From: Agrococcus baldri
GTDB lineage: Bacteria; Actinomycetota; Actinomycetes; Actinomycetales; Microbacteriaceae
Direction: 5' to 3'
NCBI GenBank assembly: GCA_007988785.1
Contig: BJUU01000004.1
Location: forward strand, 62,001-126,000
Length of the DNA: 64,000 nucleotides
Below the pieces are notes generated by a model. It was not told the origin of the DNA. It ran no database searches and was given only the letters and a program-made list of their open reading frames with translations. Below, one piece after another: positions 12,111 through 21,606 of this stretch; within the stretch, counting starts at the first letter, position 1; every line of letters begins with the position of its first letter. The translations under genes and the position numbers were made by a program.

Positions 12111-13649
12111 CTACGCCTGCTCGATGCGCGGGAAGAGCGGCGGCACGGTGGTCACGCGGCCGGTGCCGCGCCACTCGTGCGCGCGCCGGATCTGCTGCGC
12201 CGAGACCTCGCCCTCGCCGCCCACGGCGGCCCAGAGCTTCTGCGCCGTCTCCGGCATGACGGGAGCCAGCAGGATCGCGGCCGTGCCGATGCCGTGCACG
12301 TTCGTGGCGAGCACGGCGCCGAGCCGCTCGCGCTGCGACTCGTCCTTCGCGAGCACCCACGGCTGCTGCTCGGTGATGTAGCCGTTCAGGCGCTCGACGA
12401 TCGCCATCGCCGCGTCGACCGCGTCGTGGATCGCGAAGGTGTCGATCGCGCTGTCGGCGCGACCCACCGCATCCGCCATCAACGCCTGCAGCTCGGCGTC
12501 GGCCGCCACGTCGGGCACGACGCCGTCGCAGTACTTGTGCACCATCGCGATGACGCGCGAGGCGAGGTTGCCGAGGCCGTTGGCGAGCTCGGAGTGGTAG
12601 CGCGCGTCGAGATCCTCCCAGGAGAAGGAGCCGTCGGAGCCGAAGGCGATCGCCGACGAGAAGTAGTAGCGGAACGCGTCGACGCCGAAGACCTCGGTGA
12701 TCTGCCGCGGCTCGATGCCGGTCGCCTTCGACTTCGACATCTTCTCGCCGCCGACCAGCAGCCACCCGTGGCCGAAGACGTGCTCGCTGATCGGCAGGCC
12801 GGCGGCCATCTGCATGGCGGGCCAGATGACGGCGTGGAAGCGCGCGATGTCCTTGCCGACGATGTGCACGCCGGGCCAGCGGCGCTCGAACCGCTCCTCG
12901 TCGACGCCGTAGCCGTTGGCGGTGATGTAGTTGAGCAGCGCGTCGAACCAGACGTAGACGACGTGCGTCTCGTCCCACGGCACCTTGATGCCCCAGTCGA
13001 AGGTGTTGCGGCTGATCGACAGGTCGTTGAGGCCCTGCTTGACGAACTGCCGCACCTCGTTGCGCACGTGCTCGGGCTGCACGAAGTCGGGGCGCTCGTC
13101 GTAGAGGGCGAGCAGCCGGTCGCCGAACTCGCTCAGCTTGAAGAAGTAGTTCGCCTCGCGCACGATCTCGATGGGGCGCGAGTGGATGGCGCACACCAGC
13201 TGCCCCTCGTACTCGCCGGTGCCGGGCACCAGGTCGTTCGCGGTCTTGTACTCCTCGCAGCCGACGCAGTACTGGCCCTCGAACTCGCCGTGGTAGATGT
13301 ACCCGGCCTCCTTGAGCCGCTCGAGGAAGATGCGCACGCCCACCTTGTGCCGCTCATCCGTCGTGCGGATGAAGTCGTCGTTCGCGATGTTCAGCAGCTC
13401 GAGCTGCGGCTTCCAGGCGGTCTCGACCAGCCGGTCGGTCCACTCCTGCGGGCTGACGCCGTTCGCGGCGGCGGTGCGCATGATCTTCTGCCCGTGCTCG
13501 TCGGTGCCGGTGAGCATCCACGTGTCGTCGCCGCGCATGCGGTGCCAGCGGGCGAGCACGTCGGTGGCGACCTCGTTGTAGGCGTGGCCGATGTGGGGCA
13601 CGTCGTTGACGTAGTAGATCGGCGTCGTGACGGTGAAGCGCTCGGGCAT
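12111..13649 (-). CDS. metG: Methionine-tRNA ligase
   Basis: MetG charges tRNA-Met. The class I signatures are clear: TPIYYVNDVPHIGHAYN with the HIGH motif near residue 21 and GGEKMSKSKATG with the KMSKS motif; a CVGC knuckle lies in the connective domain. The anticodon-binding helical domain fills the C-terminal part, and no C-terminal dimerisation domain is attached, giving 512 residues. I chose the ATG at 13649 (MPERFTVTTPIYY) because AGGA lies 8 bases upstream; a GTG seven codons earlier is possible. In this strand it precedes the SRPBCC gene and follows rsmI with a small gap, both on the same strand. Confidence 0.95.
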   Translation of the reverse strand: MPERFTVTTPIYYVNDVPHIGHAYNEVATDVLARWHRMRGDDTWMLTGTDEHGQKIMRTAAANGVSPQEWTDRLVETAWKPQLELLNIANDDFIRTTDERHKVGVRIFLERLKEAGYIYHGEFEGQYCVGCEEYKTANDLVPGTGEYEGQLVCAIHSRPIEIVREANYFFKLSEFGDRLLALYDERPDFVQPEHVRNEVRQFVKQGLNDLSISRNTFDWGIKVPWDETHVVYVWFDALLNYITANGYGVDEERFERRWPGVHIVGKDIARFHAVIWPAMQMAAGLPISEHVFGHGWLLVGGEKMSKSKATGIEPRQITEVFGVDAFRYYFSSAIAFGSDGSFSWEDLDARYHSELANGLGNLASRVIAMVHKYCDGVVPDVAADAELQALMADAVGRADSAIDTFAIHDAVDAAMAIVERLNGYITEQQPWVLAKDESQRERLGAVLATNVHGIGTAAILLAPVMPETAQKLWAAVGGEGEVSAQQIRRAHEWRGTGRVTTVPPLFPRIEQA

Positions 13650-13679
13650 GGGGTCAATCCTACGAGCCACGGCGGCCCG

Positions 13680-14498
13680 TTACGCAGGCGGATGCCCGAG
13701 CGCGGCCTGGTAGAGCGCGTTGCGCGCGTGGCCGGTCGCCTCCGCGACCTCGGCGGCGGCGTCCTTCAGCCGCATCCCGCCCTGCTTGAGGCGCAGCACC
13801 TGCTGCACGGCCGCATCCACGTCGGTGAGTGCCGGGCGTGCGCCCTCGATGACGAGCACGATCTCGCCCTTCACGCCGGTCTGCGCCCACTCGAGCAGCT
13901 CGGCGGCCGTGCCGCGCCGCACCTCCTCGTAGCGCTTGGTGAGCTCGCGGCAGACGGCCATGCGCCGCTCGGGCATCGCGCGGGCGATGGCGTCGATCGA
14001 CTCGGCGAGCCGGTGCGGGGCCTCGAACAGCACCACCGTGCGCTCCTCGCGGGCGAGCCGCTCGAGGAAGCGGTCGCGCTCCCCCGCCTTGCGGGGCAGG
14101 AAGCCGTCGAACGCGAACCGGTCGGTGGGCAGGCCGCTGAGCGCGAGCGCCGTCAGCACCGCGGAGGGGCCCGGCAGGCAGGTGACGGCGACGCCCGCGG
14201 CGACGGCCGTCTGCACCAGCCGGAAGCCGGGGTCGCTGACGGTCGGCATGCCGGCGTCGGTGAGCACGAGCACGTCCTCGTCGCGGGCGCGCTCGACGAG
14301 GGCGGGCGAGGCGGCCTCCTCGTTGTGCTCGTGCAGGGCGACGAGGTGCACCTGCCGGTCGATCTCGAGCGCGCGCAGCAGCTGCCTGGCGGTGCGGGTG
14401 TCCTCAGCGGCGATCACGGGCGCCGACGCGAGCGCCTCGCGCAGCCGGCCGCTCGCATCGCCGAGGTTGCCGATGGGGGTGGCGCCGAGGATGATCAC
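13680..14498 (-). CDS. rsmI: 16S rRNA (cytidine1402-2'-O)-methyltransferase
   Basis: RsmI methylates the ribose of C1402 in 16S rRNA using SAM. The 272 residues show the tetrapyrrole-methylase-like fold with ILGATPIGNLGDAS at the N-terminus, AEDTRTARQLL, the dimerisation and cofactor segment LTDAGMPTVSDPG, CLPGPSAVLTAL, and VVLFEAPHRL. A helical C-terminal extension (RLKDAAAEVAEATGHARNALYQAAL) follows, as usual in actinobacteria. It is separated from the mannosyltransferase gene by one small gene, a neighbourhood also seen in mycobacteria. Confidence 0.95.
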   Translation of the reverse strand: MIILGATPIGNLGDASGRLREALASAPVIAAEDTRTARQLLRALEIDRQVHLVALHEHNEEAASPALVERARDEDVLVLTDAGMPTVSDPGFRLVQTAVAAGVAVTCLPGPSAVLTALALSGLPTDRFAFDGFLPRKAGERDRFLERLAREERTVVLFEAPHRLAESIDAIARAMPERRMAVCRELTKRYEEVRRGTAAELLEWAQTGVKGEIVLVIEGARPALTDVDAAVQQVLRLKQGGMRLKDAAAEVAEATGHARNALYQAALGHPPA

Positions 14499-14537
14499 GC
14501 CGCCCAGGCTATTGCCGGGCGCTCGGCGCGCATGCGA

Positions 14538-14951
14538 TCAGTCGGCCGCCAGTACCCGCAGCGTGCAGCCGCGGGCGTCGTCGCTGAGCATCGCCTGCAC
14601 CGACTCGGGGCTGGAGGCGTACTTGCGGCGCAGCTCGTCGTCGATCGCCGCCTGCACCGCGTCGTCGACCGGCACGGCCTCGGTCGCGACTCGCTCGCGG
14701 GGCAGCAGCAGCGCGGCATCGGGGTCGCGCTCGGCGACCGCGCCGTCGGCGAGCACGAAGGCCACCGGCCTGCCCGTCTGCACGTGCCGGTACCACCACG
14801 CGCCGGCGCCGTGCACCGAGCGCACGTAGGGCACGCCGTCGACCACCATCGCCCAGATCGGCGTCGCCGTCGCGAGGCCGTCGGCCTTCGTCGTCACGAC
14901 CGCCACGACCTGCGTCTCCTCCAGCACCTGCACCACGTCGTCGAAGCTCAT
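14538..14951 (-). CDS. DUF2255-like protein
   Basis: This 137-residue protein resembles DUF2255, a split-barrel flavin-binding-like fold. Visible features are VVAVVTTKADGLATATPIWAMVVDG with the conserved small-residue strand, then VPYVRSVHGAGAWWYRHV and a helical C-terminal region. It is expected to bind FMN or F420-like cofactors by analogy with related split barrels, but this is inference. It diverges from the mannosyltransferase gene across a 181-base gap holding a long palindrome. Confidence 0.72.
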   Translation of the reverse strand: MSFDDVVQVLEETQVVAVVTTKADGLATATPIWAMVVDGVPYVRSVHGAGAWWYRHVQTGRPVAFVLADGAVAERDPDAALLLPRERVATEAVPVDDAVQAAIDDELRRKYASSPESVQAMLSDDARGCTLRVLAAD

Positions 14952-14976
14952 GCGGCCGACGCTATCGCGCTGGGGG

Positions 14977-15080
14977 CGCGCTGAGATGTGCACGCCGGCT
15001 CGCGCGCTGCCGTGCCCGCGGCGCGTTCTCGCGGGGTCGCTGGGGTCGCCGGGCACGCGTGGCGTGCACATCTCAGCGCG
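14977..15080. repeat. 20-bp perfect inverted repeat around 64 bases
   Basis: The arms 14977-14996 (CGCGCTGAGATGTGCACGCC) and 15061-15080 are exact reverse complements. Inside the 64-base interval a second shorter pair, CGTGCCCG near 15011 and CGGGCACG near 15050, can form an inner stem. It lies between two divergent starts (DUF2255 gene and pmt), so it is not a conventional end-of-gene terminator. Confidence 0.9.
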
Positions 15081-15132
15081 GCCGGGCCGCGTCTGGGCCG
15101 CTCCCCGTGCAGCGGGTGCCAGAATCGCCGGT

Positions 15133-16941
15133 GTGACCCTCGACCGCGACGCCAGCGCCCTGATGGCCGGCGACGCCGCAGAGCACGCACCCGGGCGTGC
15201 CGCAGACGCACCCTCCCGGTCGCGCCGCGAGCGGCTCACCTCGGCGTACGCGTCGGTGGAGCGGCGCCTGAGCGCCCCGCGCATCCGCCGCACGCTCGAA
15301 TGGGCGGCGCCCACCGCCATCCTGACGATCGCCGCGATCGCGCGGCTCACGGGCCTCGGCCACCCGCACCAGCTGGTCTTCGACGAGACGTACTACGTCA
15401 AAGAGGGCTGGTCGATGTGGCAGCTCGGCTTCGAGGGCGAGTGGGGCGACGAGGCGAACGAGCGCTTCGAGGCGGGCGACGCGAGCGGGCTGACGAGCGA
15501 GCCCGACTACGTCGTGCACCCTCCACTGGGCAAGTGGATCATCGGCATGGCGATGGCCGTGTTCGGCTTCGCCGACCCCTTCTGGTGGCGGCTGCCGAGC
15601 GCCCTCGCCGGCATCGCGCTCGTCGGCCTCACCTACGCGATCGCCCGCGGCCTGCTGCGCTCGGTCGCGTTCGCCTCGCTCGCCGGTCTCTGGATGGCGA
15701 TCGACGGGTTCGCGATCGTGATGAGCCGCACGGCGCTGCTCGACGGCGTGCTCGCGATGTTCGTGCTCGCCGGGGCGGGAGCGCTGCTGCTCGACCGGCG
15801 CGGCTCGCCGGCACGCACGGTGCGCGCTGCCGCGGGATGGCCGCGCGGGCGCGCCGCGATGCTGTGGTCCCGGCCGTGGATCGTGATCGCCGGCGTGCTG
15901 CTGGGCGCCGCGTGCGCGACGAAGTGGTCGGGGGCGGCATTCCTCGCCGTGTTCGGCATCTGGATCGTGGTGATGGATGCGCTCGATCGGCGCCGCGCGG
16001 AGTTCCGCAACGCGTGGCTCGGCACGCTGCTCGTGCAGGGGCCGGTGAGCTTCGTGCTGCTCGTGGGGCCGGCGCTCGTGATCTACGTCGCGAGCTACGC
16101 CGGCTGGTTCGAGGGCGGCTGGGGCTCGCAGCTCGCGCTCGAGCGCGCCGACCTGCGCTGGGGCGGCGTGCTCGCGTGGGTGCCGCTGGGCCTGCAGTCG
16201 CTGTGGATGTACCACGCCCAGCAGCTCGGCTTCCACGTCGGCCTCGACAGCGACCACCCGTACCAGTCGCCCGCGATCGAGTGGCTGTGGCTGGGTCGCC
16301 CGACCGGCTTCGAGATGGTGGCCACCGATGCGGGCGTCTGGTGGATCACCGCGCTGCCCAACCTGCTCGTCTGGTACGCGGGCGTGATCGCGATGGGCTT
16401 CCTGCTGTTCTGGCTCGGGCGCGCGCTCGACCGCCGAGCGGGGTTCCTGCTGCTGGGCATCGCCGCCGGATACCTGCCGTGGCTCGCCTTCCCCGACCGC
16501 ACGATCTTCTTCTTCTACGCGATCATCTTCCTGCCGTTCATGGTGATCGGCCTTGCCTACGCGCTGCAGCTGCTCGTCGGGCGGCGGCGGTCGCGGGCGC
16601 CCGCCGCTTCGGGGGCGGCGGTGGCGGATGCTGCGGGCCGGCACGGCGCGGATGCACTGGTCGAGGCCGAGGCGGCGGGGACGGATGGGCCGCACTGGCA
16701 CCAGCCGTCGTCCGACCTCGACGCGCAGATCGCAGCCGCGATCCCTGACCCGGCGCCCGCGCGCACGCGGCCGGGCGGCTGGCCGGACGACGTCGAGCGG
16801 CGCGCCGCCGGCTGGACGGTGATCGTGCTGCTGGTGCTCGTGAGCGTCGCGGTTGCGCTGTGGTACCTGCCGGTCGCGTACGGCATCGCGCTGCCGGAGC
16901 CGCAGATCCGCCTGCGCTACTGGCCGCCGAACTGGCCGTAG
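15133..16941 (+). CDS. Dolichyl-phosphate-mannose--protein mannosyltransferase (Pmt, GT39)
   Basis: This GT-C membrane enzyme moves mannose from polyprenyl phosphate mannose to Ser/Thr of exported proteins; the mycobacterial homologue is Rv1002c. Family features are the first extracytoplasmic loop with LVFDETYYVKEGWSM, including the catalytic Asp-Glu pair, then VVHPPLGKWII, and about ten membrane segments. The protein has 602 residues and carries an unusually long Ala/Arg/Asp-rich cytoplasmic insert before the last membrane helix. The start is GTG at 15133; an ATG ten codons later is possible. It converges with the DUF255 gene with one base between stop codons. Confidence 0.9.
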   Translation: MTLDRDASALMAGDAAEHAPGRAADAPSRSRRERLTSAYASVERRLSAPRIRRTLEWAAPTAILTIAAIARLTGLGHPHQLVFDETYYVKEGWSMWQLGFEGEWGDEANERFEAGDASGLTSEPDYVVHPPLGKWIIGMAMAVFGFADPFWWRLPSALAGIALVGLTYAIARGLLRSVAFASLAGLWMAIDGFAIVMSRTALLDGVLAMFVLAGAGALLLDRRGSPARTVRAAAGWPRGRAAMLWSRPWIVIAGVLLGAACATKWSGAAFLAVFGIWIVVMDALDRRRAEFRNAWLGTLLVQGPVSFVLLVGPALVIYVASYAGWFEGGWGSQLALERADLRWGGVLAWVPLGLQSLWMYHAQQLGFHVGLDSDHPYQSPAIEWLWLGRPTGFEMVATDAGVWWITALPNLLVWYAGVIAMGFLLFWLGRALDRRAGFLLLGIAAGYLPWLAFPDRTIFFFYAIIFLPFMVIGLAYALQLLVGRRRSRAPAASGAAVADAAGRHGADALVEAEAAGTDGPHWHQPSSDLDAQIAAAIPDPAPARTRPGGWPDDVERRAAGWTVIVLLVLVSVAVALWYLPVAYGIALPEPQIRLRYWPPNWP

Positions 16942-16942
16942 C

Positions 16943-18766
16943 TCAGAAGCGCTGCGGCAGCTCGCACACGAAGCCCTCGCAGCGGTAGGCGCCGGGCGCG
17001 CCCTTGCCCTCGAGCAGGGCGAAGCCCGCTTCGGCGAGCGCCGCGGCCTGCGCCGGCGTCGCGAGCAGCGCGCCGGGCTCGCGCCGCAGCTCGCGCTCCA
17101 GCCCCGGCGGCGGCTCGCCGACGATGACGACCGTGCGCGGGGGCTCCGCCAGCAGGGCCGCGACGCGCAGGGTGGCGGCGCCGGCGAAGGGGTTGCGCAG
17201 CGCCAGGCTCGCGTCGAGCAGGCGGTTCGCCCGCTCGAGGTGCGTGGCGTCGCCGGTGAGGGCGTAGAGCTGCTGCAGGGCTCCCGCGAGCGCGGCCTGC
17301 CCGGAGGGCGCGTCGCCGTCGGAGGCGGGCCCGAGCTGCAGCGCGGGCCCCTGCGACGAGGTCCGCTGCGGATCGGGGGCGGCTTCGAGGATGGCCCTCG
17401 CGGCGATCGCCCAGCGGGCCTCGCCGGTGGCCGCGGTGAGGGCGAGCAGCCCGCTCGCGAGGCAACCGGCGTCGGCGGCGGTCGCGGCAGCCGCCGACGG
17501 CACGCCCTCGAGGCTCGCGTGCACGAGCGCCGCGGGGTCGTCGGCGTGCTGGGCCAGCAGGTGCTCGGCGGCGTCGGTCGCGAGGCGCAGCGCGCGAGCG
17601 TCGCCGTCGCGCAGCGCCCGCACCGCGAGGGCCTCGATCGCGAGGCCGTTGGCGCTCGTGACCACGAGACGGTCGAGCGGCGGCCGTTCGCGCTGCGCGC
17701 CGGCGTGCTCGGGCAGGTGCCAGCCGCCCTCGACGCGCCTGCCGTCGACGAGCGATTCGGCATCCTCGGCGGCCGCGAAGACGCCGCCCGGCAGCCGCAG
17801 CACCTCGTCGAGGAAGCCGACCAGCCCGGCTGCCACCCGTTCGCGGCCGAGCAGGGTGGCGGCGTGCAGCAGCTGCGCGTTGTCGATCAGCATGCGCTCG
17901 AAGTGCGGCACCGACCAGTCGCGCTGCGTCGCATAGCGGAAGAAGCCGCCGTCGCGCCCGCGCAGGCGCGAGTAGTCGCCGGCATCGACCGCCGCATCGT
18001 CGCCCGCAGCCGCGTCGAGCAGCCGCCCGGCCAGCGCGCGCGGCGACGCGCGGCTCCCCTCGCCGCCGCCGTCCACGCCGTCGCCGTCGGTCGTCGCGAG
18101 CGCCAGGATCAGCGGCGCCTGCGGAAACTTCTGGCCCTCGCCGAAGCCGCCGTGCTCGGCGTCCTCCTGCGCGGCGACCGAGGCGAGGGCGGCGCGGATC
18201 GCGGCCGCGTCGGGCGCGTCGCCGCCGCTGCCCGTGGTCGCCGAGCGGAGCGCCGCCTGCACCTGCCCGGCCGTGCCGGCCACCGCATCCGGCTGCTCGC
18301 GCCACGCCTTGCCGATGGCCGTCAGCACGTCGCGGAACCCCGGCATGCCCTGCCGCCCGACCGGCGGGAAGTAGGTGCCGGCGTAGAACGGCAGGCCGTC
18401 GGGCGTGAGGAACACGCTCAGCGGCCAGCCGAGGCTGCGGGTGAAGGCGGATGCGGCGCTCATGAGGGCGGCGTCGACGTCGGCCCGCTCCTCGCGGTCG
18501 ACCTTCACGGCGACGAAGCCCCCGCGCAGCAGCTCGCCGATCTCGGCGTCGGCGAACGACTCGCGCGCCATCGCGTGGCACCAGTGGCAGGTGGCGTAGC
18601 CGACCGAGGCGAACACCGGCACGCCGCGCTCGCGGGCCTCGGCGAACGCGGCCTCGCCCCACTCGCGCCAGTCGACCGGGTTGTCGGCATGCAGCCGCAG
18701 GTAGTCGCTCGTGGCGGCGGCGAGCCGGTTGTCGGGCGCCGCCCGGTTCGTCTGCTCCCCCGTCAT
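16943..18766 (-). CDS. DUF255 / thioredoxin-domain protein (YyaL, spermatogenesis-associated 20-like)
   Basis: The 607-residue protein starts with a thioredoxin-like DUF255 domain: LRLHADNPVDWREWGEAAFAEA, then GYATCHWCHAMARESF with a CxxC pair, VKVDREERADVD, and LGWPLSVFLTPDGLPF. The remaining two thirds form an Ala-rich all-alpha region similar to the (alpha/alpha)6 barrel of N-acylglucosamine epimerase-like enzymes. The family is widespread and poorly characterised; a redox or sugar-related role has been proposed. It begins 28 bases after the DUF2695 gene on the same strand. Confidence 0.85.
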   Translation of the reverse strand: MTGEQTNRAAPDNRLAAATSDYLRLHADNPVDWREWGEAAFAEARERGVPVFASVGYATCHWCHAMARESFADAEIGELLRGGFVAVKVDREERADVDAALMSAASAFTRSLGWPLSVFLTPDGLPFYAGTYFPPVGRQGMPGFRDVLTAIGKAWREQPDAVAGTAGQVQAALRSATTGSGGDAPDAAAIRAALASVAAQEDAEHGGFGEGQKFPQAPLILALATTDGDGVDGGGEGSRASPRALAGRLLDAAAGDDAAVDAGDYSRLRGRDGGFFRYATQRDWSVPHFERMLIDNAQLLHAATLLGRERVAAGLVGFLDEVLRLPGGVFAAAEDAESLVDGRRVEGGWHLPEHAGAQRERPPLDRLVVTSANGLAIEALAVRALRDGDARALRLATDAAEHLLAQHADDPAALVHASLEGVPSAAAATAADAGCLASGLLALTAATGEARWAIAARAILEAAPDPQRTSSQGPALQLGPASDGDAPSGQAALAGALQQLYALTGDATHLERANRLLDASLALRNPFAGAATLRVAALLAEPPRTVVIVGEPPPGLERELRREPGALLATPAQAAALAEAGFALLEGKGAPGAYRCEGFVCELPQRF

Positions 18767-18794
18767 GCCGCCACGCTACGCCGCCTCGGGCGCG

Positions 18795-19211
18795 TCAGCG
18801 AGGGCGGCGCATCGAGTGCCAGTTCGCGCACGGCCGCGTCGAGCCGCGGCGCACGCCCTCGCAGGCCGGCATGTCGAGCGGCGGATGCGCGCGCTGCACC
18901 GCTGCCGTGCCGGAATCGGTCGGCACCCAGCGCTCCGGCGTCCACAGGTGCCAGGCGGGCTGCACGCCGTGCATGAGCGCCTTGCAGTCGCACGGGCCGC
19001 CGGCCTCGGCCAGGCGCTGCTCGAGCGCGACCGCGCGCGGCGCGGCGAGGTCGCGGTAGCGGCCGGCGAAGCGCAGGTCTCCCTGGCAGCCGAGGGCGGC
19101 GACCGCACGATCGAGGTAGCAGGCGAGGCACTCGCGCTCGTGCGGCACGAGCCACAGCTCCGCCAGCTCGCGCACGTCGGCCTCGGCCTCTGCAGTGGTC
19201 GGTTCGTCCAT
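18795..19211 (-). CDS. DUF2695-like Cys-rich protein
   Basis: The product is a 138-residue soluble protein with cysteine pairs HERECLACYLDRAV near the N-terminus and GGPCDCKALMHG in the middle, followed by LWTPERWVP. The CDC motif and its surroundings resemble DUF2695. The cysteines suggest a metal site, which is inference. The start at 19211 gives MDEPTTAEAEAD, with no good ribosome site; a longer reading frame upstream would run through a palindrome and looks non-coding. Confidence 0.7.
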   Translation of the reverse strand: MDEPTTAEAEADVRELAELWLVPHERECLACYLDRAVAALGCQGDLRFAGRYRDLAAPRAVALEQRLAEAGGPCDCKALMHGVQPAWHLWTPERWVPTDSGTAAVQRAHPPLDMPACEGVRRGSTRPCANWHSMRRPR

Positions 19212-19305
19212 GCGCGCACCGTGCCACAGCGGGTCCGGGGCGCGGGCGGCCCCGGACCGAGCCTGTGCACAGTCGCGCGGCAGCCGCATCCGCCCCACCG
19301 CGAAC

Positions 19306-19363
19306 GGACCCCTGCCACCGAACGGGACCCGGTGCACGGGGTCCCGTTCGGTGACAGGGGTCC
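19306..19363. repeat. Long intergenic palindrome, GTGCAC loop (family A)
   Basis: The 25-base arms 19306-19330 and 19339-19363 pair at 24 positions, around an 8-base loop GGTGCACG. Each arm contains GACCCCT, CACCGAACGGGACC or its complement. It lies downstream of the aldo/keto reductase stop and upstream of the DUF2695 gene. Related elements are at 62239 and 63404. Confidence 0.9.
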
Positions 19364-19399
19364 CGAACGATCGTGGCGGCGGTCAGCCCACGCTCCGCG

Positions 19400-21384
<1,985 letters not shown>

Positions 21385-21475
21385 GGTGCTCCTCGGGAAC
21401 GGATGGGCGGGGACGCGCTTCGACTCTAGGGCACGGAGGTCGGCAACTCGTTCGCCCGACGAACGGTCCCGACGT

Positions 21476-21508
21476 GCGGTCACCGCGCGGTCACGATGCG
21501 GTCACGAT
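21476..21508 (+). promoter_or_regulatory. Three GCGGTCAC direct repeats at 11-bp spacing (possible MtrA site)
   Basis: GCGGTCAC occurs at 21476, 21487 and 21498, exactly one helical turn apart; the last two copies extend to GCGGTCACGAT. The array lies about 100-130 bases upstream of the BCCT transporter start, in the divergent region shared with prpC. OmpR-type regulators bind such tandem sites, and MtrA sites in mycobacteria contain GTCAC repeats. That MtrA binds here is inference. Confidence 0.55.
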
Positions 21509-21606
21509 GCGGCGCATCCAGCGGCGCAGCGCCCACGTCGCGATAGCGTCTCGTCCCGTCCGCGGGCACCGCGCGCGGCGCACCCGAGACGAGACGAGAA
21601 GCAGCC

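Noticed and set aside
15073..17763. 896-codon open frame on the minus strand
   Set aside because: Antisense to pmt and crosses into the DUF255 gene out of frame; low-complexity composition.
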